Shown: positions 25,784-36,424 of the stretch, piece by piece
Numbering within the stretch: position 1 is the first letter of the stretch
Layout of the letters: each line of letters starts with the position of its first letter
NCBI RefSeq assembly: GCF_015100155.1
Contig: NZ_JACKZA010000003.1
Coordinates: forward strand, 1 to 64,000
DNA from: Acidithiobacillus sp. HP-2
GTDB taxonomy: Bacteria > Pseudomonadota > Gammaproteobacteria > Acidithiobacillales > Acidithiobacillaceae
Length of the DNA: 64,000 nt
Reading direction: 5' to 3'
Notes under the pieces: model-generated
Database searches by the model: none
Told to the model about the DNA's origin: nothing
The model's input: only the letters and a program-made list of their open reading frames with translations
Program-made: the position numbers and the translations under genes

Positions 25784-27174
25784 GGGGTGGCCTCCGCAAA
25801 TACTTCAGCCCATTGACCGGCCAAATGGGCAATGCTGCCAGCGCCCATGGTGAGTAGCACCGCGTTCGCAGGCAGGAGTGAGCGAATCTGCGCCGGGGCA
25901 TTGAGCAGCTCCGGTAAATAGTGAACGCTTATTCCCTGGGCAAGCATGGCCGCGCTGAGTGCCTGACTGCTGACTCCGGGTAAGGCTTTTTCGCCCGCAC
26001 TGTAAATATCGGTGAGTATGACCAGATCCGCCGAGGCCAGACTGTGGACGAAATCGCCAAACAAGGCCTGGGTTCGGCTATAGCGATGGGGTTGAAAGGC
26101 AACGACCAGAGGGCGATCAGGCCATACGGCCCGGGCGGCGCTGATGGTGGCGCTCAGTTCGCGGGGGTGGTGACCATAATCGTCAATAATGGTGATGCCG
26201 GCAAACTCGCCGACCTGTTCGAAACGTCTGCCTACCCCGCGAAAATCTGCCAGGGCACTGCGAATGGTCTGCTCACTCACCCCGACCTTGCTGGCAATAC
26301 CGATGGCGGCAAGGGCATTGAGTACATTGTGCTGTCCGGGAATCCCCAGATCTACATCCAGCCAGTGCACATAGTCATTATCCACCCGCCGCCAGACTTC
26401 AAAGTGACTGCCCACTCCCCTGACGGTCACATTACGGGCCTGCAGGTCCGCATCTGCACTGAATCCATAACGCAGTACCGGGGTGCGTAATTCTGGAATC
26501 AGGCCAGCTACCATGGGCTCGTCAGTACAAAGAACGGCAAGACCATAGAAAGGCAGGCGCTGCAGAAACTGCAAAAAGGCATTGCGCAAATTGTCGAGAC
26601 TGTCGCCATAGGTTTCCATGTGGTCGGCATCAATATTGGTGACGACGGCCATGACCGGAGCAAGATACAAAAAGGAGGCGTCCGATTCATCGGCTTCAGC
26701 CACCAGGTATTCACCGCTACCCAGAGCGGCATGGGTGCCGGCACTTTTCAACCGGCCGCCAATCACAAAAGTGGGATCCAGACCGGCTGCACCGAGAATG
26801 CTGGCGACCAGGCTGGTTGTGGTCGTTTTGCCGTGGGTTCCGGCAATGGCGATGCCCTGTTTGAAGCGCATCAACTCGGCCAGCATTTCGGCGCGCCGAA
26901 TCACGGGAATACGTAATTCCCGGGCTGCCTGTACTTCTGGATTGCTGTCGGGAATGGCCGAAGAGATCACAACGACATCAGCGCCGCGCACATTGGCGGC
27001 TTCGTGACCCGTGAAAATCCGCGCACCCAGATCCGTAAGGCGCAGGGTCGAACTGCCTGGCTGCAAATCAGAACCGGAAACAGCATAGCCCAGATTGAGC
27101 AAAACCTCGGCAATACCGCGCATGCCGCTGCCACCTATTCCAACCATATGAATCTGTCTGACCCAGTTACGCAT
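25780..27174 (-). CDS. murC: UDP-N-acetylmuramate--L-alanine ligase
   Basis: MurC adds L-Ala to UDP-MurNAc. The N-terminal Rossmann loop is HMVGIGGSGMRGIAEVLLNL. The ATP loop is AIAGTHGKTTTTSLVASIL, followed by AEADESDASFLYLAP, TNIDADHMETY and the C-terminal DDYGHHPRELSATI. The 464-residue length is standard. Overlaps murG by 8 bases and murB by 4. Confidence 0.97.
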   Translation of the reverse strand: MRNWVRQIHMVGIGGSGMRGIAEVLLNLGYAVSGSDLQPGSSTLRLTDLGARIFTGHEAANVRGADVVVISSAIPDSNPEVQAARELRIPVIRRAEMLAELMRFKQGIAIAGTHGKTTTTSLVASILGAAGLDPTFVIGGRLKSAGTHAALGSGEYLVAEADESDASFLYLAPVMAVVTNIDADHMETYGDSLDNLRNAFLQFLQRLPFYGLAVLCTDEPMVAGLIPELRTPVLRYGFSADADLQARNVTVRGVGSHFEVWRRVDNDYVHWLDVDLGIPGQHNVLNALAAIGIASKVGVSEQTIRSALADFRGVGRRFEQVGEFAGITIIDDYGHHPRELSATISAARAVWPDRPLVVAFQPHRYSRTQALFGDFVHSLASADLVILTDIYSAGEKALPGVSSQALSAAMLAQGISVHYLPELLNAPAQIRSLLPANAVLLTMGAGSIAHLAGQWAEVFAEATP

Positions 27175-28249
27175 GGTTTACTCCTTCCGGGTGCATACAA
27201 ATTTGGGCGACGGCTGCAGCCGCGTCACCCCGGCTTTGTTGTCTGGCCGCTTCTGCCCAGCGCAGGCGTAAAGCCGGATCGTTGAGCAGGGGGCTGAGAA
27301 TATCCCGCAATTCCCGGGCATGGAGGTTTTCCTGGCGAAGCATTCGGGCGGCCCCGGCGCTTTCCAGAAACTGCGCGTTGGCTGCCTGGTGATCATCCAC
27401 GGCAAAGGGAAAAGGTACGAGAATGGCTCCCAGCCCTGCCGCTGCCAGTTCGGCGACGGTGGCAGCGCCAGCGCGGCATAGCGCCAAATCGGCCCAGCCC
27501 AACGCGACACTGATATCCGGGATGAAAGGCTCGACGCGGGCGTCGATGCCTGCCGCCGCATATTCGGCTCGGGTGCTTTCGCAATGATCCTTGCCGGTCT
27601 GGTGCCAGATTTGTGGGCGTTGTTCCGTGGGCATGGCCGCTATGGCGGCGACACTGACGCTATTCAGCGCCTTGGCTCCCTGGCTGCCGCCCATGATCAA
27701 TAAGCGGACAGGCCCCTGATGACTGGCGAAGCGCTCCTGCGGCATGGGGAGTTCGCGGATACTGCGGCGTACCGGGTTACCGACCCATTCACCCCTGGGC
27801 AAGCGCGCCCCGGGAAATCCCAGAAAAACATGTTTGGCCAGAGGAGCCAGCAGGCGATTGCTCAGCCCGGCAATGGCATTCTGTTCGTGCAGGCACAGTG
27901 GACAACCCATACTCCAGGCCGCCAGTCCTACGGGGGCCGTCACATAGCCGCCCATACCCAGCACCGCCTCGCTGCGGGTTTGTTGAATGATTTTCCGGGC
28001 CTGAACAACGGCCTTGCTGACCCGCCAGGGCATGCGCAACCAGCGTCCCAAGCCTTTTCCGCGAACGCCTTGCATGTCGATGGTATGTAGAGGATAGCCG
28101 CGTTCGGGAACCAGACGCGCTTCCATCCCGGCATCGGTTCCGGCAAAGGCCACTTCCACCCCCTGATCGCGTAACATGTCGGCGACCGCGAGAGCCGGAA
28201 ATACATGCCCGCCAGTACCGCCTGCAGCAATGAGGACGCGTTCAGCCAT
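27167..28249 (-). CDS. murG: UDP-GlcNAc:lipid I N-acetylglucosaminyltransferase MurG
   Basis: MurG adds GlcNAc to lipid I on the inner face of the membrane to make lipid II. The ATG at 28249 (MAERVLIAAGGTGGHVFPAL) is the family start; the frame is open further upstream but only within ftsW. Motifs HEQNAIAGLSNRLLA, GGSQGAKALN and the donor site LALCRAGAATVAELAAAGLG are present. It is 360 residues. Overlaps ftsW by 8 bases. Confidence 0.96.
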   Translation of the reverse strand: MAERVLIAAGGTGGHVFPALAVADMLRDQGVEVAFAGTDAGMEARLVPERGYPLHTIDMQGVRGKGLGRWLRMPWRVSKAVVQARKIIQQTRSEAVLGMGGYVTAPVGLAAWSMGCPLCLHEQNAIAGLSNRLLAPLAKHVFLGFPGARLPRGEWVGNPVRRSIRELPMPQERFASHQGPVRLLIMGGSQGAKALNSVSVAAIAAMPTEQRPQIWHQTGKDHCESTRAEYAAAGIDARVEPFIPDISVALGWADLALCRAGAATVAELAAAGLGAILVPFPFAVDDHQAANAQFLESAGAARMLRQENLHARELRDILSPLLNDPALRLRWAEAARQQSRGDAAAAVAQICMHPEGVNHA

Positions 28250-29429
28250 GCTGTACCTCCTTCTGCATCTGGTCCATCTGGTCTGTCTGCTGCTGAGCAG
28301 AAAGCGCTGGATAACGCCGGCTGACGGCCAACACAACACCCAGAGAGGCACAGAGAAATACCAGCGCACTACCGCCGTAACTGATCAGTGGCAGGGCAAA
28401 ACCCTTGGTGGGAAGAGCGCCAAGGTTGACGCCCATGGACATGACCGCCTCACCGCCGAACCAGGTCAGTGTGCCGTAGCAGAACAAGGCAAAAAAAGCA
28501 TCTCCGGCGGCAGCGGCGCGGCGTCCGATCCGATAAATACGCCAGCAGGCCACACTGTAGAAAATGGCCAGTGCCCATACCCCGATCATGCCCAGCTCTT
28601 CACCGATCACCGCCAGAATGAAATCCGTATAGGATTCAGGAAGATAAAAGTATTTCATGATGCCATCGCCGAGGCCGACCCCGAAAATACCACCCCGACC
28701 AAAAGCAATCAGGGACTGTACCAACTGAAAACCCGCCCCGTAGGGATCTGCCCAGGGATTCTGGAAAGCAGTGATGCGGGCGAGTCGGTAGGGGGCTGAT
28801 ACGGCAAGGATTCCCAACGCGCCACCGGCAACAATGCCCGCCAGTAGAACGTAAGCAATGGGTAATCCGCCCAGGAACAACATGACGCCGGTGAGCAGTA
28901 CCACCATCGCAAATGAGCCAAAATCGGGTTGTAGTAACAGCAGCAACCCCAGCAACCCCAGCACCACAAAAATCGGCCAGAGTCCTTCCTTGAATTTGCC
29001 GAGGAGCTCGCCTTTGCGCACCACATAGCGCGCGAGGAATAAGAGCAGGGCAAATTTCAGCAGTTCTGAAGGCTGCAGGCGGACAATGATGAAATTGATC
29101 CAGCGATGCGAGCCGTTGACGGCAACGCCGATGACCGGCAAAAACACCATCATCAGGGCGATCAGGGAAATGATCATGAGGGGAAAGGTCATGCGTTCCC
29201 AGAAGTCGAGATCAATGCGGCTAAAATAATAGAGTACAGCTGCGGCCAGAATGACATAAAGGCCCTGACGTTCGGCAAAAAAGAACGGATTACCGGTTTC
29301 ATGCTGGGCAATGGGCGCGCTGGCGGAGTACACCATGATCAGGCCAAAACCCAGCAGCACCAGAATGATCCACCACAGAATGGTATCTGCCGGGCCGTTT
29401 TCGGCCAGCCACCAGCTCGGACGTTTCAT
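28242..29429 (-). CDS. ftsW: Septal peptidoglycan polymerase FtsW (SEDS family)
   Basis: FtsW is the SEDS glycosyltransferase that works with FtsI at the septum. About ten membrane helices are visible. The large loop carries the family patterns GVAVNGSHRWINF, LQPSELLKFALLLFLAR, QPDFGSFAMVVLL and FAVIGEE-type sequence (FILAVIGEELGMIG). The end has GFALPLISYGGSALV. The 395-residue length is typical. Overlaps murD by 4 bases (ATGA). Confidence 0.95.
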   Translation of the reverse strand: MKRPSWWLAENGPADTILWWIILVLLGFGLIMVYSASAPIAQHETGNPFFFAERQGLYVILAAAVLYYFSRIDLDFWERMTFPLMIISLIALMMVFLPVIGVAVNGSHRWINFIIVRLQPSELLKFALLLFLARYVVRKGELLGKFKEGLWPIFVVLGLLGLLLLLQPDFGSFAMVVLLTGVMLFLGGLPIAYVLLAGIVAGGALGILAVSAPYRLARITAFQNPWADPYGAGFQLVQSLIAFGRGGIFGVGLGDGIMKYFYLPESYTDFILAVIGEELGMIGVWALAIFYSVACWRIYRIGRRAAAAGDAFFALFCYGTLTWFGGEAVMSMGVNLGALPTKGFALPLISYGGSALVFLCASLGVVLAVSRRYPALSAQQQTDQMDQMQKEVQHG

Positions 29430-30775
29430 GACTTTCCTCCAGACAGTTCCTGGACAGCAGCGCTGAACTGCTGCCCCCGATCCTGATAATCCCGGAACAT
29501 ATCGGTACTGGCGCAGGCTGGTGAAAGCAGAACCTGATCTCCGGCCATGGCTCTGGATGCGGCTTTAAGAACCGCATCCTGCATGCTGTCGGCATAATCT
29601 ACCGGAATGATATTTTCCAGCAGTTGCGCGATTTTTTTGGCATCTTTGCCGAGCACAACTGCTGCACGCTGATCGCGGCAGGCTTGCTGCAACGGACTGA
29701 GATCTGCCCCCTTGGCATCGCCACCGAGAATCATCACCAACGGTCCGGATAAGCCGCTCATGGCTTTGATTGTGGCGCCCAGATTGGTTCCCTTGGAATC
29801 ATTGTAATAGTTGACTCCCTGATACTCGGCAACCCAGGCCAGACGGTGTGGGAGACCGGAAAACTGGCAAAACACTTCCTGAATGGCGGCAAGTGGGAAC
29901 TGGGCAGCTTCGGCCAGGAGCGCTGCTGCCAGGGCGTTTTCGATATTGTGTCCGCCCTGCATACGCAGGTCGGCAATGGCAAGCAGGGCTCCGCTGTTGC
30001 GCAGCGTGAGCCGGTCATGCAGTACATAGGCATCACTGCGCTCATCATGAACAGCAAAGCAACGGATGGCCACGGAGTCTGGGACTTGCCCGGGCAAGCT
30101 CGACGTAAAGGCATCTTCACCATTCAAAACCAGGACATCACCGGCATTCATGTTCTGAAAAATCCGGGCTTTGGCGGCCCCGTACTGCGTGTAGTCACCA
30201 TGCCAGTCCAGATGGTCGGGACTGAGGTTCAGAATGGCAGCCACCCGGGGTCGAAAAGTCGTACAGGCATCCAGCTGAAAGCTGGAGAGTTCGAGGATAT
30301 ACCAGGCCGGTTCAGGGCCAGATTCTGGTAATAACTCCAGTGCCGGAGTCCCCAGGTTGCCACCAGTCGCAACCATTATCCCGGCTTTTCGGGCAATTTC
30401 GCTGACTAGCGTGGTAACAGTGCTTTTACCATTACTGCCGGTGATGGCAATGATGGGTGCCTTGGCCAGCCGCGAAAATAATTCAATATCACCCATGACG
30501 GTGATTCCCGCCTTTCTGGCCTTTTGCAAGGCCGGCAGGGTAGGAGCAAGACCGGGGCTGAGTAGAATCAGATCGCTGTCGAGCAGCAGATTTTCAGGAA
30601 GGGCTCCGAAATGAAAAGTGGCTTGGGGATATTGTGTACGGAGGGTATCAGCATTTTCCAGGTGGCGGGTATCCGCCACCTGACAATGTCCACCCAGGCG
30701 CAGGGCGGTGTTCAGGAGCGATTGTCCGGTTTTGCCGAAGCCGAGGATGAATACCTTTTTGCCGTCGAGTTTCAT
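29426..30775 (-). CDS. murD: UDP-MurNAc-L-alanine--D-glutamate ligase
   Basis: MurD adds D-Glu to UDP-MurNAc-L-Ala. The N-terminal loop is VFILGFGKTGQSLLNTALRL. The ATP site is AITGSNGKSTVTTLVSEIA. It is followed by LELSSFQLDACTTFRPRVAA, NLSPDHLDWHGDYTQYGAAK and the C-terminal NDSKGTNLGATIKAM. The 449-residue length fits. One base separates it from mraY. Confidence 0.97.
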   Translation of the reverse strand: MKLDGKKVFILGFGKTGQSLLNTALRLGGHCQVADTRHLENADTLRTQYPQATFHFGALPENLLLDSDLILLSPGLAPTLPALQKARKAGITVMGDIELFSRLAKAPIIAITGSNGKSTVTTLVSEIARKAGIMVATGGNLGTPALELLPESGPEPAWYILELSSFQLDACTTFRPRVAAILNLSPDHLDWHGDYTQYGAAKARIFQNMNAGDVLVLNGEDAFTSSLPGQVPDSVAIRCFAVHDERSDAYVLHDRLTLRNSGALLAIADLRMQGGHNIENALAAALLAEAAQFPLAAIQEVFCQFSGLPHRLAWVAEYQGVNYYNDSKGTNLGATIKAMSGLSGPLVMILGGDAKGADLSPLQQACRDQRAAVVLGKDAKKIAQLLENIIPVDYADSMQDAVLKAASRAMAGDQVLLSPACASTDMFRDYQDRGQQFSAAVQELSGGKS

Positions 30776-30776
30776 G

Positions 30777-31859
30777 TCAGCGGATCTTCAGACTGGAAAG
30801 GCCGATGAGCACGAGAATCACGGTAATAATCCAGAAACGCACGGCTACCCGTGGCTCTGGCCAGCCTTTTTTCTCGAAATGATGATGAATGGGCGCCATG
30901 CGGAACACCCGTTTGCCCGTCAGCTTGAAGGAAGCCACCTGAATCATCACCGACAGGGTTTCCATGACAAAAACCCCACCCATGATGACCAATACCAATT
31001 CCTGTCGGGCAATGATGGCGACAATGGCCAGGGCGGCACCGAGCGCCAGTGCGCCGGTATCGCCCATGAATACTTCGGCAGGATAGGTGTTAAACCAGAG
31101 AAAGCCGAGCCCGGCACCGACCAGTGATCCGCAGAAAATCAGCATTTGTCCGGAACCCGGCACCCAGGGCAGATCCAGGTAATGGGCGAATACAGAATTC
31201 CCTGAAACATAAGCAAATATTCCCAGGGCTGCAGCCACCATAACGGTTGGGACGATGGCCAGCCCGTCCAGGCCATCGGTCAAATTGACGGCGTTGGAGG
31301 TGCCGACAATGACGAAGTAGCTGAAAATGATGAAGCCGAACCCCAAGGGAATCAGGACATGAGGTACAAAAGGAATAATCAGGCTGGTTTCTACGGATTT
31401 GTTGGCCAGTCCATACAATACTCCGGCTGCAGCCAGGGCAAACAAGGACTGCAAACCATATTTGGCGCGGGCGGATAAACCCTTGGTGTTTTTACGCCGC
31501 AGCTTGCGCCAGTCGTCAATAAAACCAATGGCGCCAAAGGCAAAGGTGGTGATGACTGCCACCCAGACCAAAGGATTGCGCAAATCTGACCAGAGCAGGG
31601 TGGTAATAATGACGACCAGCAGAATCAGGGCCCCACCCATGGTCGGCGTCCCCTGTTTGCTGAAGTGGGTTTCCGGCCCATCGCTGCGTACCATCTGCCC
31701 GATTTTGTAATAGCGCAGACGGGCAATGAAAAAAGGACCGATCACCAGGGAGAGGACCAGCGCGGTCAGTATCGCCAGTACGCCGCGCAGGGTCAGATAC
31801 TGAAACACGTAAAAACCGTGGTATATCTGGCCGAGTTGCATGAATAGTGCGTAGAGCAT
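30777..31859 (-). CDS. mraY: Phospho-N-acetylmuramoyl-pentapeptide-transferase MraY
   Basis: MraY transfers phospho-MurNAc-pentapeptide to undecaprenyl phosphate, giving lipid I. About ten helices are visible with [20 protein letters not shown], the Asp-rich [34 protein letters not shown] and [20 protein letters not shown]. The 360-residue length is exact for the family. Its start overlaps the murF stop by one base. Confidence 0.97.
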   Translation of the reverse strand: MLYALFMQLGQIYHGFYVFQYLTLRGVLAILTALVLSLVIGPFFIARLRYYKIGQMVRSDGPETHFSKQGTPTMGGALILLVVIITTLLWSDLRNPLVWVAVITTFAFGAIGFIDDWRKLRRKNTKGLSARAKYGLQSLFALAAAGVLYGLANKSVETSLIIPFVPHVLIPLGFGFIIFSYFVIVGTSNAVNLTDGLDGLAIVPTVMVAAALGIFAYVSGNSVFAHYLDLPWVPGSGQMLIFCGSLVGAGLGFLWFNTYPAEVFMGDTGALALGAALAIVAIIARQELVLVIMGGVFVMETLSVMIQVASFKLTGKRVFRMAPIHHHFEKKGWPEPRVAVRFWIITVILVLIGLSSLKIR

Positions 31860-33211
31860 CAGGCGTCTCCGGCCACGAGTGCCTGAACGACACGTTCCAT
31901 GTGTGCGGCTCTGGAACCTTTTACCAGCACCACCGTTTCCGGATTGAGCTGGGGCAGCAGGGCATCAATCAGGGGGGGCAGTTCCACAAAATGCTCTGTA
32001 CCGGCTGCAAACGCTTCAGCGGCTTCGGCAGCCAGTTGCCCCAGTCCGTAAACCGCATCAATGCCCAGCTGTTGGGCCAGAATTCCTGCCTGCCGGTGAT
32101 AAACTACCGTATCAGGACCCAGTTCGCCCATATCTCCGAGAATGAGAATACGCTGGCCGGATTGGGCGGCAAGAACACGTAATGCGGACTCTAATGAAGC
32201 TGGATTGGCGTTATAGGTGTCATCCAGAATGCGGCAGCCGCCCCTGCCGTTGCGCCATTGCAAGCGACCGGGGATGGCCTCTAATGTGGCCACAGCACGC
32301 TGAATTTGGGGAATGCTGATATCCAGGGCCAGTGCGGCGGTGACAGCAGCCAGGACATTGGCACCATTATGTCTTCCAGGTAGCGGAACTTCGAGGGTGA
32401 ATTCACCCTGGGGGGCGCGCACATCCAGTTGGCCGCCAGTTCCTGAACGATCCTGCCAATGTCCCCGGACGCGTACCGGGAGGTTGTTCAGACTGAAGCG
32501 CCACACTTCGCCCGGAGCTTTTTCTGCCCAGAAGTCGGCAAATTGATCGTCACCATTCAAAATGCTGATGCCACGATTGTCCAGTCCCGAGAGAATTTCT
32601 CCCTTGGCCGCCGCGACTGCCTTTACACTTCCGAGCCCGGCCAGGTGGGCGGGGCCCGCATTGTTGATAAGGGCCAACGTTGGTTTGGCCAGAGCACTGA
32701 GTACGGTGAGCTCGCCAGCATGGTTCATGCCCATTTCCAGAACCGCATGGCGATGTTCCTTGCCCAGTCTTGCCAGGGTCAAGGGCACGCCAATATGATT
32801 GTTCTGATTGGCTTGAGTGGCCAGTACGGGGCCGCTTTCAGTGAGGATGGCGGTCAGGACTTCCTTGACCGTGGTTTTGCCACAGGAGCCAGTAACTGCC
32901 AGCACCGGTACGTTGAAACGCTGCCGCCAATGCTGTGCCAAGTCTTGCAGGCTTTGTAATGTGTCCTTGACCACTATTCCAGGGGCATTCACCTGACGGT
33001 TGCTGAGTACAGCGGCCGCGCCTTGCGCTAAAGCTGCCGGAACAAAATCGTTACCATCAAAGTGTTCTCCGGCAAGTGCAACAAACAGTTTGCCAATCAT
33101 GGGTTGGCGGCTGTCGGTGGCAATGCCGTTTATTTCGTCTTTTCCCTGGCTGTCAGGCAGAAGTTGACCACCGGTAATGCGGGCTATTTCGTTGAGAGAG
33201 TAGCGCATCAT
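31859..33211 (-). CDS. murF: UDP-MurNAc-tripeptide--D-Ala-D-Ala ligase
   Basis: MurF adds D-Ala-D-Ala, the dipeptide made by Ddl in this same cluster. The N-terminal domain has [20 protein letters not shown]. The ATP loop is [20 protein letters not shown]. It is followed by [28 protein letters not shown] and [19 protein letters not shown]. It is 450 residues. The start overlaps the murE stop (ATGA). Confidence 0.96.
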   Translation of the reverse strand: MMRYSLNEIARITGGQLLPDSQGKDEINGIATDSRQPMIGKLFVALAGEHFDGNDFVPAALAQGAAAVLSNRQVNAPGIVVKDTLQSLQDLAQHWRQRFNVPVLAVTGSCGKTTVKEVLTAILTESGPVLATQANQNNHIGVPLTLARLGKEHRHAVLEMGMNHAGELTVLSALAKPTLALINNAGPAHLAGLGSVKAVAAAKGEILSGLDNRGISILNGDDQFADFWAEKAPGEVWRFSLNNLPVRVRGHWQDRSGTGGQLDVRAPQGEFTLEVPLPGRHNGANVLAAVTAALALDISIPQIQRAVATLEAIPGRLQWRNGRGGCRILDDTYNANPASLESALRVLAAQSGQRILILGDMGELGPDTVVYHRQAGILAQQLGIDAVYGLGQLAAEAAEAFAAGTEHFVELPPLIDALLPQLNPETVVLVKGSRAAHMERVVQALVAGDA

Positions 33212-34662
33212 GGGCGCAGTGCCTCCATCACTACCTGCTGGTCATGAAAGGGGATTTTCTGACCCATGATTTCCTGGGTGCGTTCATGCCCTTTACCGGC
33301 AATCAGCACCCAATCCCCTGTTTTGGCCTGGTGGATGGCCTGGTGGATGGCCGCCGCCCGATCATGGATGATCTCAACGGCTTCAGGGCGCTGCATGCCA
33401 GCGAGAATGTCGCGGATGATATGGGCGGCATTTTCACTGCGGGGATTGTCATCGGTGAGGATGACCTGATCGGCCAGACGTTCGGCGACTTCTCCCATCT
33501 CCGGACGTTTACCTCGATCCCGATCGCCGCCGCAGCCAAAAACCACATGGACCTGTCCTTTAGCGACGGCGCGAATGTCCCCCAACACACGTTCCAACGC
33601 ATCGGGAGTGTGGGCGTAGTCAATCATGACCTGCGCCTTGCCGGACGTGGCCGGGAGGCGCTGATAACGTCCTTCGGGCAAGTTGAGTTGGTGAATGTCA
33701 GCGTCGCTGACCTCCCAGCCTAGACCGTTTGCGGTGCTCAGGGCGGCCAGGAGGTTTTCGACATTGCTCTGCCCAATGAGCGGGCTGCGTAGTTGCCGAA
33801 GACCTTCCGCTGTGCCCAGGGTCAGAAGCGTGCCGCTGGCCCCGGCATGTATTTCTCGGACCTGAAAATCGCTGGCACCCGATCCAAAACCCAGAATCTT
33901 TACGGAGGGATCTATTTGCTGCGCAATTTGTGCGGAAAACGGATCATCCTGATTCAGTACGGCCAGCTTCAGGTCGGGGAATTTGAACAAACGGGCTTTG
34001 GCTGCGCCGTATTGATCCATGTCGCCATGAAAATCCAGATGATCACGGCTGAGATTGGTAAACACCGCTGCAGTGAATGGTACGGCGGCTACCCGCTCAA
34101 GGGCCAGAGCATGCGAGGAGACTTCCAGAGCAATGACTTTGGCACCCTGATCCCGGAGCAGGGCCAGAGTTTCCCAGAGACGAACGGCTTCCGGGGTGGT
34201 GTTGGCATGGGGAACGAGCGCATCAACCGGCCCGTAGCCCAATGTTCCGATAATCATGGCCGGTTGGGGGGCGAGTTCGGCAATCAGTCGCGTGACGCTA
34301 CTTTTGCCATTGGTCCCGGTCACGCCGATCAATAGCGGTGTTGCCCCTTCATCCCAGCCATGCCAACGGCGCAAGGCCTGGCCGAGCTTGTCGCGGAGGT
34401 CGGGAGTCTGCCAGCAAACAGGGCTATCGCCTTGCGGAATAACGGTCTCGTGCCCGGCTTCCAGTACGGCGGCCACGGCCCCCGCCTTCCAGGCTTCCGC
34501 CAGAAACTGATCGGCATCGCCACGATGATTGTGTAATCCTACGTAGAGCATGCCCGGCTGCAAACGGCGGGTATCTGTTTCGATGCCAGTTACAGCCAGT
34601 TCCCTGAGGGCGTCAGGTACGGCATCAAATAGCCGGGATAGGGGTTCAGTGCGCTGCATCAC
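33208..34662 (-). CDS. murE: UDP-MurNAc-L-Ala-D-Glu--meso-diaminopimelate ligase
   Basis: MurE adds the third residue of the stem peptide. The ATP site is LIGVTGTNGKSSVTRLIAEL. The substrate motif DDNPRSENAAHIIRDIL contains DNPR, diagnostic for meso-diaminopimelate. SRDHLDFHGDMDQYGAAKAR and IDYAHTPDALERVL are also seen. It is 484 residues. A 12-bp tandem repeat at about 33328-33351 gives AIHQAIHQA near the C-terminus. The start overlaps the ftsI end by 17 bases. Confidence 0.96.
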   Translation of the reverse strand: MMQRTEPLSRLFDAVPDALRELAVTGIETDTRRLQPGMLYVGLHNHRGDADQFLAEAWKAGAVAAVLEAGHETVIPQGDSPVCWQTPDLRDKLGQALRRWHGWDEGATPLLIGVTGTNGKSSVTRLIAELAPQPAMIIGTLGYGPVDALVPHANTTPEAVRLWETLALLRDQGAKVIALEVSSHALALERVAAVPFTAAVFTNLSRDHLDFHGDMDQYGAAKARLFKFPDLKLAVLNQDDPFSAQIAQQIDPSVKILGFGSGASDFQVREIHAGASGTLLTLGTAEGLRQLRSPLIGQSNVENLLAALSTANGLGWEVSDADIHQLNLPEGRYQRLPATSGKAQVMIDYAHTPDALERVLGDIRAVAKGQVHVVFGCGGDRDRGKRPEMGEVAERLADQVILTDDNPRSENAAHIIRDILAGMQRPEAVEIIHDRAAAIHQAIHQAKTGDWVLIAGKGHERTQEIMGQKIPFHDQQVVMEALRP

Positions 34663-36424
34663 CCGCTCCTTCTGCCCACTGCTGGGCCTCGGTGACAGTG
34701 CGGTATGGATGTGCGGCAGTATTTCTCAGAAGGCCCGGGTCTGGTTGAATGCCCATGTTTTGCAGGGCAGCTGCCATGGTCACCCGAAATACCGGCGCTG
34801 CCACGACTCCGCCATATCGCCATCCCCGGGTCGGGGCGCGTACCACGACGGCCATCACCAGGCGCGGGTCCTGGGCAGGTGCAAAGCCTACAAAACTGGT
34901 GTTCACCAGGTTTTTATGGAAGCCACCTTTGCCGTTGGCCATGATGGAAGTCCCGGTTTTTCCCGCTACCTGATAACCCGGGATGCTGGCCAGAAAACCG
35001 GTGCCGCCTGGACTGGTAACGCCGCTCAGCCATCGGCTCAGTCGTGCGGCAGTGCTTGCAGGCATAATCCGGATCCCGTTTACTGAGCTGGTATCCTGAC
35101 GGATCAGGGTGGGTGCTACATAAACACCTTGATTGGCAATGGCCGCATAAGCGGCCGCCAGTTGCAGGGGAGTTACCGACAAACCATATCCGTAAGCCAT
35201 CGCTGCCCGGCGGGCAATATCCCAACCCTGCCAGGCCGGCAGCATTCCCGTACTTTCTCCGGGGAGCCCGAGGCCGCTGCCTTGTCCAAAGCCAGCCTGA
35301 TGGAGCATTTGATAAAGATCCGCCGGAGGGGTGCGCAAGGATATTTTTGCGGCCCCGATGTTGCTTGAATATTTAAGGACTTGCGCCAGATCCAGATTAT
35401 TGTGACGGACGTCATCCTGGATACAGAAACGGGCAACTCGAAAACAGTTGGTGTTGACGTTGAAAGTACTGTCGGGCTGGATACTGTTATCGTCCAGTGC
35501 CGCCGCAATGGTGAAGGGTTTCATCACGGAACCGGGTTCAAAGGTGTCGGCAACGGCCCGATCATTATAAAGACCAGCCTGATAATCACGACGATCATTG
35601 GGGTTGAAAGCAGGATAACTGACCATGGCCAGCACCTCACCGGTCCGGGCATTCATGAGCACCGCTGCCCCGGATCGGGCCTGGAAGCGTTGTACGGCCG
35701 AGGCCAGAGCGGTGTAAGCCACATACTGAAGATTGCGGTCAATGCTCAAAGTCAGGACTTTGCCGGGCTGGGCAGAACGGGCTGGGCCGTGCAGGCTCAG
35801 CGGGTGGCCGTAATTGTCACGCAACCCGGTTTCTTCCCCCGCCTTGCCGGTTAACCACTGATTATAAGCCAGTTCCAAACCTTCAATGCCTTTGCCATCT
35901 ACATTGGTAAAGCCGATCAGTGGTGCCGCAATGCTTCCGGCGGGATAATAACGGCGATTCTCGGTGAGGCCATACAGGCCGGAAATATGCAGTGCCGTTA
36001 TTTTTTCGGCTCGTTCGGGACTGATCTGGCGGGCGATAAAGGCAAAGTGGCTACCACCCGCATGGACACGGGCATCGAGTTCGTTGACCCTGATTCCCAG
36101 GGCGGAAGCCACAAGCGGCCATTGACTTTCCTGGTGGGTGAATACTTGCGGATCTACCCAGAGGGTTTTGACCGGTACCGACAAAGCCAGAGGTTTGCCC
36201 TCGCGGTCAACAATGGGACCGCGTTGCACCGGCAACGGAAAATGACGCAAATAGCGTTGGGCTCCCTGGTCGCGTAAAAATGGACCATGTTCCACCTGGG
36301 CACGCCAGGCCTGAGCCATGACTGCAGCAAAGGCAAGGGTTACGGCTGCCCAAACGGCCGTCGCCCGCCACGCCGGTAATGCGCGTGCGGGGATTTTAGC
36401 CTGAAAGGCAGCAGGCGAATTCAC
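34646..36424 (-). CDS. ftsI: Septal transpeptidase FtsI (PBP3)
   Basis: FtsI cross-links septal peptidoglycan and is the target of beta-lactams. One membrane helix near residues 20-40 is followed by a pedestal domain. The penicillin-binding domain has SxxK in FEPGSVMKPFTIAAAL, SxN in LKYSSNIGAAKISL and KTG in YQVAGKTGTSIMANG. The 592-residue length is typical. The GTG start overlaps the ftsL stop (GTGA). No lipobox is seen. Confidence 0.95.
   Translation of the reverse strand: MNSPAAFQAKIPARALPAWRATAVWAAVTLAFAAVMAQAWRAQVEHGPFLRDQGAQRYLRHFPLPVQRGPIVDREGKPLALSVPVKTLWVDPQVFTHQESQWPLVASALGIRVNELDARVHAGGSHFAFIARQISPERAEKITALHISGLYGLTENRRYYPAGSIAAPLIGFTNVDGKGIEGLELAYNQWLTGKAGEETGLRDNYGHPLSLHGPARSAQPGKVLTLSIDRNLQYVAYTALASAVQRFQARSGAAVLMNARTGEVLAMVSYPAFNPNDRRDYQAGLYNDRAVADTFEPGSVMKPFTIAAALDDNSIQPDSTFNVNTNCFRVARFCIQDDVRHNNLDLAQVLKYSSNIGAAKISLRTPPADLYQMLHQAGFGQGSGLGLPGESTGMLPAWQGWDIARRAAMAYGYGLSVTPLQLAAAYAAIANQGVYVAPTLIRQDTSSVNGIRIMPASTAARLSRWLSGVTSPGGTGFLASIPGYQVAGKTGTSIMANGKGGFHKNLVNTSFVGFAPAQDPRLVMAVVVRAPTRGWRYGGVVAAPVFRVTMAAALQNMGIQPDPGLLRNTAAHPYRTVTEAQQWAEGAGDAAH

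Noticed and set aside
33328-33351. 12-bp tandem repeat inside murE
   Set aside because: Only two copies, in frame (AIHQAIHQA), in a tolerant C-terminal helix; probably a simple duplication without function.
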